Origin: CATQHW01 sp965215345
GTDB lineage: Bacteria; Spirochaetota; Spirochaetia; SZUA-6; Bin103
Direction: 5' to 3'
Assembly: GCA_965215345.1 (NCBI GenBank)
Contig: CBDCDL010000002.1
Coordinates: 2,976,001-3,040,000, forward strand
Length of the DNA stretch: 64,000 bases
Shown: positions 36,952-48,216 of the stretch, one piece after another
How the letters are laid out: each line of letters begins with the position of its first letter
How positions within the stretch are numbered: position 1 is the stretch's first letter
The notes under the pieces: generated by a model
Told to the model about the DNA's origin: nothing
The model's input: the letters and a program-made list of their open reading frames with translations, nothing else
Databases searched by the model: none
Made by a program: the position numbers and the translations under genes

Positions 36952-37920
36952 ATGGGGAAGCCGCTCGCGGTCGTCCTGGACGATGCCGGTGTCCTGAGTG
37001 ACGTGTGCGGAGCCAACGACCGAAACCTGCGGGTTCTCGAGGAGTTGTTGAGCAGTCCGGTCTACTCGCAGGGCAACCGCATCATGCTGGCCACCGACGA
37101 TTCAGCGACCCGCAAGACCTTCGCGGCACTGCTCGGCGAGTTGCGCGACCGCGCACGACTGGGGCTCGAACCGGGGCCGGAGGTGATCCGCTCGATCTAC
37201 CGGCGCATGGAGGAACCTTCCGCCGTAGCCGGAACGGACCGGCACCTGTCGATCCCGAAGGGGTTGCGCCAGGTCGCGCCGCGCGGCGCCAACCAGATGC
37301 GCTACCTGGACCTGATGGCCAAGCGTGACCTGGTGATCGCAGTCGGCCCCGCCGGTACCGGCAAGACCTATCTGGCGGTGGCCGACGCCCTGCGGGCGGT
37401 TGGCAGCCGGCAACTGCGCCGGATGATCATCACCCGGCCGGTGGTGGAGGCCGGCGAAAGCCTGGGCTACCTGCCGGGCGACCTGGAGCACAAGATCGAG
37501 CCGTACCTCCGCCCCCTGTACGACGCGATGCAGGCGTTGCTGCCCGCCGACGTGCTGCGCCGCATGGAGCAGGCCGGCACGATCGAGGTGGCGCCGCTGG
37601 CCTACATGCGCGGACGTACGCTGGCGGACGCCTACGTCATCCTCGACGAGGCGCAGAACACCACCCGCGAGCAGATGAAGATGTTCCTGACGCGCATGGG
37701 CGAAGGTTCGCGCATCGTGATCACCGGAGACATCACCCAGATCGACCTGCCCCGCCGCCGCGACAGTGGGTTGCTGCAGATCACGGAGCTCTTGGCACAC
37801 GTCGGAGAAATTGGTTTCATTTACTTCGACAGGGAAGACGTGGTACGTCATCCACTGGTGCGCAAGATCGTGCAAGCCTACGAGACCGCGCCGGCCGATG
37901 CGGACCACCGACCGTCGTGA
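36952..37920 (+). CDS. PhoH-family ATPase (YbeZ)
   Basis: A 322-residue ATPase with Walker A (AVGPAGTGKTYLAVA), IITRPVVEAGESLGYLPGDLEHKIEPYLRP, Walker B (AYVILDEAQNTT) and the motif ITGDITQIDLP, all of the PhoH/YbeZ family, thought to act as an RNA helicase-like partner of YbeY. ATG 36952 follows lptD-like by 24 nt, and ybeY starts 13 nt after its stop. The N-terminal 100 residues are the usual divergent domain. Confidence 0.94.
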   Translation: MGKPLAVVLDDAGVLSDVCGANDRNLRVLEELLSSPVYSQGNRIMLATDDSATRKTFAALLGELRDRARLGLEPGPEVIRSIYRRMEEPSAVAGTDRHLSIPKGLRQVAPRGANQMRYLDLMAKRDLVIAVGPAGTGKTYLAVADALRAVGSRQLRRMIITRPVVEAGESLGYLPGDLEHKIEPYLRPLYDAMQALLPADVLRRMEQAGTIEVAPLAYMRGRTLADAYVILDEAQNTTREQMKMFLTRMGEGSRIVITGDITQIDLPRRRDSGLLQITELLAHVGEIGFIYFDREDVVRHPLVRKIVQAYETAPADADHRPS

Positions 37921-37933
37921 TGCCAGCGCCTTG

Positions 37934-38548
37934 ATGATGGAAGATCCCGAGCAACCTCCGAGTACCGGCCCGCCGGCCACCTTTGGCAGCGCCCGCGACC
38001 CGCGCGCCCTGCCCTTCGAGCCCCGGCCCGTCGAGCCCGGGCTCGTCGAGCCGGGGCGCGTGGAGGTCGGCGTGGCCGACCATGTGCGCGCTCTCGCCGC
38101 CGGCGACCGGGTAGCGCTGGTTCGTTTCGCCGAGGGCGCGCTGGACGCGCTCGGCCGAAGCTCGGCCGAGCTGTCGGTCCTGCTGTGCGACGACCGGTTC
38201 ATGCGCGACCTGAATCTGCGCTTCCGCGGAATCGACGCGCCGACCGACGTGCTGTCCTTCGAACAGGATGGCCGGACCGTCGGTGATGGCCGGACCGTCG
38301 GTGATGGCCGGACCGTCGGCGATGGCCCGATACTCGGCGACGTGGTGATCTCGCTCGACACCGCCCGCCGGCAGGCGCGGCGCCGCAACCTTCCCGAGGC
38401 GACCGAGATCCGCGAGTTGCTGCTGCACGGCATCCTGCACCTGCTGGGTCGGGACCACGGGGACGGCGACATCGCCGACGAGCCGATGCTGCAGGAGCAG
38501 CGTCGGCTCCTGGAGTCTCTGCCATGGGCATCCTGCACCGCCTCATGA
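37934..38548 (+). CDS. ybeY: Endoribonuclease/rRNA maturation factor YbeY
   Basis: Zinc metalloprotein for 16S rRNA 3'-end maturation and ribosome quality control. The catalytic motif ELLLHGILHLLGRDHGDGD has the three histidines, and DVLSFE and LGDVVISLDTA are family landmarks. At 204 residues it is longer than the usual 150-170. The excess comes from an N-terminal lead with a 15-bp repeat (38027-38071) and an 18-bp repeat (38267-38328) inserted between DVLSFE and LGDVVIS. Start ATG 37934. Its end overlaps corC by 25 bases. Confidence 0.93.
   Translation: MMEDPEQPPSTGPPATFGSARDPRALPFEPRPVEPGLVEPGRVEVGVADHVRALAAGDRVALVRFAEGALDALGRSSAELSVLLCDDRFMRDLNLRFRGIDAPTDVLSFEQDGRTVGDGRTVGDGRTVGDGPILGDVVISLDTARRQARRRNLPEATEIRELLLHGILHLLGRDHGDGDIADEPMLQEQRRLLESLPWASCTAS
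38027..38071. repeat. 15-bp degenerate tandem repeat in ybeY
   Basis: Three in-frame units (CCCGTCGAGCCCGGG, CTCGTCGAGCCGGGG, CGCGTGGAGGTCGGC) encode VEPG-like steps in the extended N-terminus. Confidence 0.7.
38267..38328. repeat. 18-bp tandem repeat in ybeY
   Basis: GATGGCCGGACCGTCGGT occurs three times in a row (third unit ends in C), followed by a partial fourth unit. It encodes DGRTVG three times in the loop after the DVLSFE motif. Near-identity of the units points to recent expansion. Confidence 0.95.
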
Positions 38549-39399
38549 GCATCCTGGACCGGCTTCTCCGCAAGCCGTCGGAGGAGGAGCGCAGGCTCGA
38601 CGATCTCGGCCCGCACGCGCGGGAGATGATCGACGGCGTGGTGCAACTCTCCTCGACGACCGTCAGGGACATCATGGTGCCGCGACCGGACGTGGTGTTC
38701 GTGCCCGTGGATGCCACGCCGGAGGAGCTGATGGAAACCATCACGGAGAGCGGCCACTCCCGGCTGCCGGTGTACCACAAGACCGTCGACGACGTGATCG
38801 GCGTGCTGTACGCGAAGGACCTGCTGGGCCAGATCGTCGGCAACGGCTGGAACGTGAACGACGGCACGGCCGTGAACGACGGTACGGCCGTGAGTGCCGG
38901 TACGGCCGTGAATGCCGGCAAGGCGATGCGCAAGCCTTACTTCGTGCCGGAAAGCAAGCGCGTCGACGAGTTGCTGCACGAGTTCCAGCGCCGCAGGGTC
39001 CATCTTGCGATCGTCACGGACGAGTACGGCGGCACCTCCGGGATCGCCTGCATGGAGGATGTGCTGGAGGAGATCGTCGGCGACATCCAGGACGAGTTCG
39101 ACAACGAGCGGGAGGAAGTTCTCAAGCTGGGTGCCGGGGTCTTCCTGTGCGACGCGCGGGTGCGCCTGGACGAGCTGGGCGACCACGGGCTGGCGCTGGA
39201 GCTGCCTGCCGACGAGTTCAACACGCTCGGCGGGTTCGTATTCGACCTGTTCGGAAGGATCCCGGTGATCTACGAGACCAAGCGGTACGGCGAGGCCGAT
39301 TTCGTGATCCAGGGGATGGACGGCCGCCGCATCACGCGGGTGAAGATCGTCCTGCGCAGGGACCCGGAGGACGAATCGCAGCAGGACCGCTCCGCGTGA
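38524..39399 (+). CDS. CBS-domain protein of the CorC/TlyC (HlyC) family
   Basis: A 291-residue soluble protein with two CBS domains (VRDIMVPRPDVVFVPVDA... and ...YFVPESKRVDELLHEF, VHLAIVTDEYGGTSGIACMEDVLEEIVGDIQDEFD) and the C-terminal CorC_HlyC domain (LGAGVFLCDARVRLDEL, EFNTLGGFVFDLFGRIP). It lacks a membrane DUF21 domain, as in E. coli YbeX. The family is tied to Mg/Co handling and ribosome biogenesis, and the phoH-ybeY-corC order supports the latter. Four degenerate 18-bp units (38854-38925) lengthen the first CBS domain. The start may be 38524 or ATG 38545. Confidence 0.93.
   Translation: MGILHRLMSILDRLLRKPSEEERRLDDLGPHAREMIDGVVQLSSTTVRDIMVPRPDVVFVPVDATPEELMETITESGHSRLPVYHKTVDDVIGVLYAKDLLGQIVGNGWNVNDGTAVNDGTAVSAGTAVNAGKAMRKPYFVPESKRVDELLHEFQRRRVHLAIVTDEYGGTSGIACMEDVLEEIVGDIQDEFDNEREEVLKLGAGVFLCDARVRLDELGDHGLALELPADEFNTLGGFVFDLFGRIPVIYETKRYGEADFVIQGMDGRRITRVKIVLRRDPEDESQQDRSA
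38854..38925. repeat. Four degenerate 18-bp tandem units in corC
   Basis: Units GTGAACGACGGCACGGCC, GTGAACGACGGTACGGCC, GTGAGTGCCGGTACGGCC and GTGAATGCCGGCAAGGCG follow each other in frame, encoding VNDGTA, VNDGTA, VSAGTA and VNAGKA in a loop where family members have a short linker. Confidence 0.93.
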
Positions 39400-39419
39400 G
39401 CGACCGCGTGGCAGCCCGC

Positions 39420-40626
<1,207 letters not shown>

Positions 40627-40634
<8 letters not shown>

Positions 40635-41415
40635 CTCCGGCCGGTGCGCCGCCGGCGAACGCGGCGTGCTGATCACCGGCAACTGGAAGATGAACCTTCT
40701 GCGCGCATCCGCGCGGGAGCTGGCCGCCGCGGTGGTGCGGGAACTCGACACCGGCGGCCGCCGCCGCGCCGGCGTGCGCGTGGCGGTGGCGCCGCCGTAC
40801 ACGGCGCTCGACGTCGTGCGCGACGCGATACGCGGATCGGGCGTGGTGCTCGCCGCGCAGGACGTGGCGGCCACCGCCGAAGGCGCCCATACCGGCGAAG
40901 TGGCGGGGGCGATGCTGGCCGACGCCGGCGTGGAGCTGGTCATCGTCGGCCACTCGGAGCGTCGGCACGGCCTGGGCGACACCGACGACGTGGTGCTGGA
41001 GAAGGTCCGGCGCGCCTGCGAGGCGGGCCTGGAGGTCACCCTGTGCGTGGGCGAGACCGGAGACGAGCGCGACGCCGGGCGCGCGGAGGAGGTCGTTGCG
41101 CGCCAGGTGCGTGCGGTGGTCTCGCACGTGGACCTCGGCCGCGTATCGCTGCAGGTGGCCTACGAGCCGGTCTGGGCGATCGGCACCGGCCGCACCGCCA
41201 CCCCGGAGGATGCGCGCGCCATGCATGCCCACATACGCGCGACGGTGGCCGCGGCAGCCGGTGCGGAGGCCGCGGCGAAGCTGATCATTCAGTACGGCGG
41301 CTCGGTGAAACCCGACAACGCCGCGGCGCTGCTTGCGCAGGACGGCGTCGACGGCCTGCTGGTCGGTGGCGCGTCGCTGGAGGCGACTTCGTTCGCGGCC
41401 GTCGTGCCCGTATAA
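40627..41415 (+). CDS. tpiA: Triosephosphate isomerase
   Basis: Interconverts DHAP and glyceraldehyde 3-phosphate. The 262-residue TIM barrel has the lysine motif NWKMN (about 19-23), VIVGHSERR with the catalytic histidine, AYEPVWAIGTG with the catalytic glutamate and loop 6, and IIQYGGSVKPDN and GLLVGGASL for phosphate binding. GTG 40627 overlaps the end of pgk. A lead of 15 residues before the usual start is probably non-conserved. Confidence 0.96.
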
Positions 41416-41425
41416 TGGATGCGGA

Positions 41426-41902
41426 ATGGCGCTCGCCGGAATAGTGATACTGGTCGTTTTCATCATCAGCGCGGTGCTGCTGGTCCTGATCGTCCTCATC
41501 CAGGACGACCAGGGCGGCGGCATCGGCGGCATGTTCGGTGGCGGGGAGAGCTCCTCGCCGTTCGGTTCCCGGACCGGCAACGTGTTGACAAGGTTCACGT
41601 CGATCCTGGGCGCCGTGTTCCTGGTCACCGCGTTCGCGCTGGCGTGGCTGAACCGCACGCCCGACCAGGGGGCCTTCCTGGAACGGGCGCAGCAGACACT
41701 GCAGGAGGAGGAGGGCCAGTGGTGGGTACGCCCGGTGACCACTCCGGCGGTGACCGATGCTCCGCAGGCCGAAGGGACCGGCGACACGGCCGGCCAAGCG
41801 GCCGCCGCCGAGGGTGAACGTGCGGGCGGGACCGTCGGTCAGGCGGACGCCGCCGACGCGGGCGCAGGCGGCGCCGGCAGCGGAGGCGCAGCGGACCGGT
41901 GA
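41426..41902 (+). CDS. secG: Preprotein translocase subunit SecG
   Basis: Auxiliary subunit of the SecYEG channel. The first 75 residues are typical: helix 1 (VILVVFIISAVLLVLIVLIQ), the loop QDDQGGGIGGMFGGGESSSPFGSRTGNVLTR-like region and helix 2 (ILGAVFLVTAFALAWLNR). The protein is 158 residues because of an Ala/Gly/Asp/Glu-rich tail of about 80 residues that is not part of the family. It follows tpiA by 10 nt, and its stop overlaps atpB (GTGA), which would couple SecG and ATP synthase subunit a translation. Confidence 0.93.
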   Translation: MALAGIVILVVFIISAVLLVLIVLIQDDQGGGIGGMFGGGESSSPFGSRTGNVLTRFTSILGAVFLVTAFALAWLNRTPDQGAFLERAQQTLQEEEGQWWVRPVTTPAVTDAPQAEGTGDTAGQAAAAEGERAGGTVGQADAADAGAGGAGSGGAADR

Positions 41903-42852
41903 AGGCGCTCCTGATCGTCCTGGCGGTGGTCGCCGTGATGGCCGTCGGGGTCGTGGTGTTTCCGCACGACATGGCGGCGATCGAGGTCAAGGCCGAGCCG
42001 ATCGGGCTGGGCAAGCACGTCACCAACGCCGTGCTGACATCGTTCGTGCTGTCGGCGGCGCTGGTGATCTTCGCCTTCTTCTTCGGGCGGCGCCTCAGGG
42101 AGCGGCCGGGCGGTCTGCAGAACGTGGTGGAGGGCCTCATCGAGGGCCTGAACAACCTGGTCAAGGACGCCGCTCCCAAGCGCTGGGCAGAGACGTTCTT
42201 CCCGATCGTCGCCACCATCTTCCTGTACTTGGTCGTCGTCAACATGTTCAGCCTGCTCACCCCGTTCCTGGGGGCGATCGGGCCCGCCCACTCGACGGAC
42301 AAGGGCGGGGCCGATCCCGGCGCCACGGGGTTCGCCGGTATCCCGAGCGTGCTGCTGATCGGCGGTGAGTTCGAGGACCTGCAGCCGCTGCACGCTGACG
42401 AACACCCCGACGGCCACGCCGACCGCGTGGTGATCGTGCCGTTCCTGCGCGCTCCCTCCTCCGACCTCAACCTGACCTTGGCGCTGGCGCTGATCACCGT
42501 GATCCTGACCCAGTGGTTCGGGTTGCGCGCGCACGGCGCGCGCTACCTGTCCAACTTCCTGCCCCTGGGCGGCCTGCGCCGCAAGGGCTTCGTCACCTGG
42601 GCGATCGAGCTGTTCGTGGGCGTGCTGGAGGGGATCAGCGAGCTGGCGCGGATCGTCTCCTTCTCCTTCCGCCTGTTCGGCAACGTGTTCGCGGGCGAGG
42701 TGGTGCTGATCGTGATCTCCAGCCTGGTGCCGTTGGGCCTGGTGGTCGTGTTCTTCGGGCTGGAGATCTTCGTGGGCCTGATCCAGGCGATCGTCTTCTT
42801 CCTGCTGGCGCTGGTGTTCTTCTCGATCGCCGCGGGCGAGCACGAGCACTGA
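41899..42852 (+). CDS. atpB: ATP synthase F0 subunit a
   Basis: Stator half-channel of the rotary enzyme. The 317-residue protein has an extra N-terminal hydrophobic segment (1-20), then the family helices, with FFPIVATIFLYLVVVNMFSLL and the essential-arginine helix ELARIVSFSFRLFGNVFAGE. Helix 5 (IFVGLIQAIVFFLLALVFFSIA) follows. A loop of about 50 residues (131-183) rich in Gly, Asp and His separates two helices and is longer than in E. coli. GTG 41899 overlaps the secG stop. First gene of atpBEFHAGDC. Confidence 0.95.
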   Translation: MKALLIVLAVVAVMAVGVVVFPHDMAAIEVKAEPIGLGKHVTNAVLTSFVLSAALVIFAFFFGRRLRERPGGLQNVVEGLIEGLNNLVKDAAPKRWAETFFPIVATIFLYLVVVNMFSLLTPFLGAIGPAHSTDKGGADPGATGFAGIPSVLLIGGEFEDLQPLHADEHPDGHADRVVIVPFLRAPSSDLNLTLALALITVILTQWFGLRAHGARYLSNFLPLGGLRRKGFVTWAIELFVGVLEGISELARIVSFSFRLFGNVFAGEVVLIVISSLVPLGLVVVFFGLEIFVGLIQAIVFFLLALVFFSIAAGEHEH

Positions 42853-42928
42853 TCGGCGTCCACGTGGCGCACGGGACCGTGGCTCGCCTGCTTGGCGCGG
42901 CGGGGCTTGTCTGGTAATTTCCGCACCC

Positions 42929-43168
42929 ATGGAGCAGCTCACAGCAGAAACATTCAAGTTGCTGGCCGCCGCGCTGGCCATCGGCGCGGGCGCACTCGGC
43001 CCCGGCATCGGCATCGGTCTCACCGCACTCGGCGCCCTGCAGTCGCTGGGGCGCAACCCGGAAGCGCAGGGGATCATTCGTACCAACATGCTGGTCGGCA
43101 TGGCGTTCGCGGAGTCCGTGGCGATCTACGCACTGGTCATCACGCTCATCATCCTGTTCGTGATCTGA
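42929..43168 (+). CDS. atpE: ATP synthase F0 subunit c
   Basis: A 79-residue hairpin that forms the rotor ring. The two helices flank the polar loop GRNPEAQ. Glu62 in GMAFAESVAIYALV is the ion-carrying carboxylate. Of the sodium-site residues known from Ilyobacter, Ser63 and Tyr67 are present, but the helix 1 glutamine is replaced by Ile29 (GPGIGIGL), which favours proton coupling. No i/AtpI-like gene precedes the operon. Start ATG 42929, 76 nt after atpB. Confidence 0.95.
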   Translation: MEQLTAETFKLLAAALAIGAGALGPGIGIGLTALGALQSLGRNPEAQGIIRTNMLVGMAFAESVAIYALVITLIILFVI

Positions 43169-43197
43169 GGCAGGGACTGAGGATGGTTTCGTAGGAG

Positions 43198-43707
43198 ATG
43201 GAAGCGCTCGGAATCTCGCCGATCGGACTGGCCGCCTATGCGGCCAACTTCATCATCCTGGTCGTTCTGCTGCGGCTGTTCCTGTACAAGCCGGTCAAGG
43301 CGATGCTGGCCCGCCGTCAGCAGAAGATCGCCGACGGGCTGGAGGCGGCAGAGCGCGCACAGAAGGAAGCGGAAGGCCAGCGCGCCGCCTTCGAGCGCGA
43401 GCTTGCCGCCGCCCGCGAGGAGGCGCAGCAGGAGGCGCGCGCGGCCGCGGAAGCGACCGAACGCATGCGTGGCGAAGTGCTGGACGCCGCCCGCGGGGAG
43501 GCGGAGCAGATCAAGGCGCGCGCCCGCGAGGAAGCGCAGCGCGAGCGCGAGCAGGTGACCGAGGCCCTGCGCCGCGAGGCGGGAGAGCTGGCGCTGCTGA
43601 TCGCCGGCAAGGTGATCGCCGAAGCGGTCGATCCGGCCGCCCACCGCGCGCTCGTCGATCGCGTGCTGGTCGGTATCGATGAGGCCGACATCGGTGGGAA
43701 TGAGTGA
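43198..43707 (+). CDS. atpF: ATP synthase F0 subunit b
   Basis: Peripheral stalk. The 169-residue protein has one N-terminal membrane helix (about 11-29, YAANFIILVVLLRLFLY), the conserved YKPVKAMLARRQQKIADGLEAAE region and a long Ala/Glu/Arg coiled coil that dimerises and reaches the delta subunit. TAGGAG lies right before ATG 43198. The stop overlaps atpH (GTGA). Confidence 0.94.
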   Translation: MEALGISPIGLAAYAANFIILVVLLRLFLYKPVKAMLARRQQKIADGLEAAERAQKEAEGQRAAFERELAAAREEAQQEARAAAEATERMRGEVLDAARGEAEQIKARAREEAQREREQVTEALRREAGELALLIAGKVIAEAVDPAAHRALVDRVLVGIDEADIGGNE

Positions 43708-44231
43708 ATCCGGGTGAGCTCGCAGAACGGTACGCGAGCGCCTGCTTCGGCATCGCCCTGGAGGAGTGGATTGAAGCGCTGCGGGCGGTGAGCCGGGCGC
43801 TGGAGGCCGACGAATCGGCCGCCGGCGCGCTCGACGATCGGGCCGCGCCGTTCGCCAAGCGCCGGCGGCGCATGGAGAAGATGATACCCGCCGACACGCC
43901 GGCCGCCGTGCGGCGCTTCTTCGGGACGCTGCTGTCCAACGGCGACGTGACGCTGCTGCCGCGCGTGCTCGCCGGGCTGGAGCGGCTGGCCACGGCGGGG
44001 CCGTCGGCGCAGCTTGCGACCGTGACCAGCGCCGTCGAGCTGGATGCCGCGACCCGGCAGCGGGTCGAGGGTTCGGTCAGAGGCCGGTACGGCGCGGACG
44101 TGCAGATCCGCTACGAGGTCGACCCGCAGTTGATCGGCGGGCTGACCATCCGCGTCGGGGACGAGGTGATCGACGGCAGCGTCGCCGCGCGCCTGCGCGA
44201 GCTGGACAGCACGCTGCGGCGGGCCGTCTGA
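43704..44231 (+). CDS. atpH: ATP synthase F1 subunit delta
   Basis: Links the F1 head to the b stalk. The 175-residue OSCP-type protein starts AERYASACFGIALEEW and ends with RYGADVQIRYEVDPQLIGGLTIRVGDEVIDGSVAARLRELDSTL, the family signature. The middle is weakly conserved, as usual. GTG 43704 overlaps atpF. A 67-nt spacer with several ACGG-type near-repeats separates it from atpA. Confidence 0.93.
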   Translation: MNPGELAERYASACFGIALEEWIEALRAVSRALEADESAAGALDDRAAPFAKRRRRMEKMIPADTPAAVRRFFGTLLSNGDVTLLPRVLAGLERLATAGPSAQLATVTSAVELDAATRQRVEGSVRGRYGADVQIRYEVDPQLIGGLTIRVGDEVIDGSVAARLRELDSTLRRAV

Positions 44232-44298
44232 CGGCCATGCCACAAGACGGCCAGCCACATGACGGACGGGCCGACAAGGGGACGGACAGAACAAGCCG

Positions 44299-45867
<1,569 letters not shown>

Positions 45868-45873
45868 GCCGCC

Positions 45874-46767
45874 ATGGCATCGGTCCGCGAGATCCGGCGC
45901 CGCATCCGCAGCGTGAGCAACATCTCCCAGGTCACGCGCGCCATGCAGATGGTGGCGGCGTCGCGCATGAGGCGCGCGCAGGAGCAGGCGCTGGCCTCGC
46001 GCGCCTACGCGGCCAAGGCGTGGGAGGTGCTGATGCACCTGTCGGCGATGGTGGGCGGCGCGCCGCACCCGCTGTTGACGGAGCCGGCAGCCAGCCGGAC
46101 GGCAGCGCTGGTGGTCATCACCGGTGACCGCGGTCTGGCAGGCGCCTACAACGGCAACGTGATGCGGGTGGCGACCCGCTTCATGCGGGACAGCGAGCTC
46201 CAGGTCAGCACCGTCGCCGTCGGCCGCAAGGGCCGGGATCTCCTCCTGCGCGGCGGCTACGAGCTTCTGGCCGAGTTCGTCGACCTGCCGGCGCGGCCCA
46301 CGGAGGCCGACGCGGCGCCGATCGCCGGGGTGGTGATCGACGCGTTCCTGTCGAACGAGGTGGACCGCGTCTACGTGGCCTACAGCGACTTCATCAACGT
46401 GCTGCGACAGGAACCGGTCGTGCGGCAGCTCCTGCCGGTACGGGCCGGCGATCCGGGCAGCCGCGTGCTCGCCAAGTTCCTGCACGGCGACCCGCCCGAG
46501 CAGACCAACCCCTACATCTACGAGCAGGGCTACGACGAGCTGGTCTCGACGATCGTGCCGCGCTTCACGCGGCTGCAGCTCTACCAGGCCCATCTGGAGA
46601 GTCTGGCCAGTGAGCACTCGGCGCGCATGGTGGCCATGCGCAACGCGACTCAGAACGCCGAGGAACTGGTCGGGGAGTTGACCCTTTCCTACAACAAGGC
46701 ACGGCAGGAAGCCATCACCACCGAGATGTTGGACATCGTCGGAGGTGCCGAGGCACTGGCCTCGTAA
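45874..46767 (+). CDS. atpG: ATP synthase F1 subunit gamma
   Basis: Central rotor shaft. The 297-residue protein has the N-terminal helix motif REIRRRIRSVSNISQVTRAMQMVAASRMRRAQ, the Rossmann-like VVITGDRGLAGAYNGNV and the C-terminal helix SEHSARMVAMRNATQNAEELVGELTLSYNKARQEAITTEMLDIVGGAEAL, all characteristic. ATG 45874. Confidence 0.96.
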   Translation: MASVREIRRRIRSVSNISQVTRAMQMVAASRMRRAQEQALASRAYAAKAWEVLMHLSAMVGGAPHPLLTEPAASRTAALVVITGDRGLAGAYNGNVMRVATRFMRDSELQVSTVAVGRKGRDLLLRGGYELLAEFVDLPARPTEADAAPIAGVVIDAFLSNEVDRVYVAYSDFINVLRQEPVVRQLLPVRAGDPGSRVLAKFLHGDPPEQTNPYIYEQGYDELVSTIVPRFTRLQLYQAHLESLASEHSARMVAMRNATQNAEELVGELTLSYNKARQEAITTEMLDIVGGAEALAS

Positions 46768-46783
46768 CCGATAGAGACCGATT

Positions 46784-46790
46784 GGAGGAG
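46784..46790 (+). promoter_or_regulatory. Shine-Dalgarno that fixes the atpD start
   Basis: GGAGGAG lies three bases before ATG 46794, so translation starts there rather than at the in-frame TTG at 46782. This is the best ribosome binding site in the atp operon and could raise output of the catalytic subunit. Confidence 0.7.
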
Positions 46791-46793
46791 AGC

Positions 46794-48215
46794 ATGGCAG
46801 AGGGAGCTACCGGGACCGTCACCCAGGTCATGGGCGCGGTCGTCGACGCCGAGTTCCCGTCCGGCGAGTTGCCGGAGATCCACAACGCCCTGCAGGTGCA
46901 GGCGCAGGACGGCGGAGAGCCGCTGGTGCTGGAGGTGCAGCAGCACCTCAGCGACGACCAGGTGCGCTGCGTGGCGATGGACGCCACCGACGGGTTGCGC
47001 CGCGGTCAGCCGGTGGAGGACACCGGCGGGCCGATCACGACCCCGGTCGGCGAGCCGGTGCTGGGGCGCATCTTCAACGTGCTGGGCCGGCCGATCGACG
47101 GCGGCGCTGCCGTCGGGGAGGCGGAGCGGCTTCCCATCCACCGGCCCCCGCCGCGCTTCAGCGAGCAGGTGACCGAGCGGGTGGTCTTCGAGACCGGAAT
47201 CAAGGTGATCGACCTCATCGCGCCGTTCACCCGCGGGGGCAAGATCGGCGTGATCGGCGGCGCCGGCGTGGGCAAGACCGTCATCATCCAGGAGCTGATT
47301 TCGTCGCTGGCGCGCGAGCATGGCGGATACTCCGTGTTCGCCGGCGTCGGCGAGCGCACGCGCGAAGGCACGCAGCTCTACAAGGAGATGGAAGAGGCGG
47401 GCGTCCTGGACAAGCTGGCGATGGTGTTCGGGCAGATGAACGAACCGCCCGGCGTGCGCTTGCGCGTCGCCCTGACCGGGCTGACGATGGCCGAGCACTT
47501 CCGGGACCGCGGCGGCGACGTGCTGCTGTTCATCGACAACATCTTCCGCTTCGTCATGAGCGGGGCGGAGGTGTCGGCGCTGCTCGGCCGCATGCCGAGC
47601 GCGGTGGGCTATCAGCCCACGCTGGGCACCGAGATGGGCGAGCTGCAGGAACGGATCACCTCGACCACGAAGGGGTCGATCACCAGCATGCAGGCGGTCT
47701 ACGTGCCGGCGGACGACTACACCGATCCGGCGCCGGTGACCACCTTCGCCCACCTGGACGCGACCATCGCCCTGGAGCGTTCCATCGCCGAGATGGGCAT
47801 CTACCCGGCGGTCGATCCGCTGGCGTCGACCAGCCGTGCCCTGGAGCCGCTCGTGGTGGGCGAGGAGCACTACCAGGTGGCGCGCGGGGTCCAGCAGGTG
47901 CTGCAGCGCTACAACGAGCTGCAGGACATCATCGCCATCCTGGGCGTGGACGAGCTGGCGGAGGACGACAAGCTGGTGGTGGCGCGGGCGCGCAAGATGC
48001 AGCGCTTCTTCTCGCAGCCGATGTTCGTGGCCGAGCAGTTCACCGGCCAGCCCGGCCGCTACGTGCAGGTGGCCGACACGGTCGCCGGCTTCAAGCGGCT
48101 CCTGGCGGGGGAGCTGGACGACATCGCCGAGCAGCACTTCTACATGGCCGGTACCGTCGACGACGTGATCGAGCGGTCGAAACAAGCCGCGCCTCTCCCG
48201 GAGAGGGCGGCCTGA
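46794..48215 (+). CDS. atpD: ATP synthase F1 subunit beta
   Basis: Catalytic subunit. The 473-residue protein has the P-loop GGAGVGKTVIIQELI, catalytic-glutamate motif GVGERTREGTQLYKEM, Walker B LLFIDNIFRFV, the DELSEED-like lever (here ELAEDDKL) and SEVSALLGRMPSAVGYQPTL. ATG 46794 is favoured by its strong ribosome binding site. All residues for ATP turnover appear intact. Its stop is 1 nt before the atpC start. Confidence 0.97.
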   Translation: MAEGATGTVTQVMGAVVDAEFPSGELPEIHNALQVQAQDGGEPLVLEVQQHLSDDQVRCVAMDATDGLRRGQPVEDTGGPITTPVGEPVLGRIFNVLGRPIDGGAAVGEAERLPIHRPPPRFSEQVTERVVFETGIKVIDLIAPFTRGGKIGVIGGAGVGKTVIIQELISSLAREHGGYSVFAGVGERTREGTQLYKEMEEAGVLDKLAMVFGQMNEPPGVRLRVALTGLTMAEHFRDRGGDVLLFIDNIFRFVMSGAEVSALLGRMPSAVGYQPTLGTEMGELQERITSTTKGSITSMQAVYVPADDYTDPAPVTTFAHLDATIALERSIAEMGIYPAVDPLASTSRALEPLVVGEEHYQVARGVQQVLQRYNELQDIIAILGVDELAEDDKLVVARARKMQRFFSQPMFVAEQFTGQPGRYVQVADTVAGFKRLLAGELDDIAEQHFYMAGTVDDVIERSKQAAPLPERAA

Positions 48216-48216
48216 C

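Noticed and set aside
38267..38925. 18-bp repeats in ybeY/corC as a CRISPR-like array
   Set aside because: Units are directly adjacent without spacers, lie in coding frames, and differ in sequence between the two genes.
41411..41416. Perfect TATAAT hexamer before secG
   Set aside because: It contains the tpiA stop codon, has no -35 at the right distance, and the genes run as a tight operon. Chance is more likely than a promoter.
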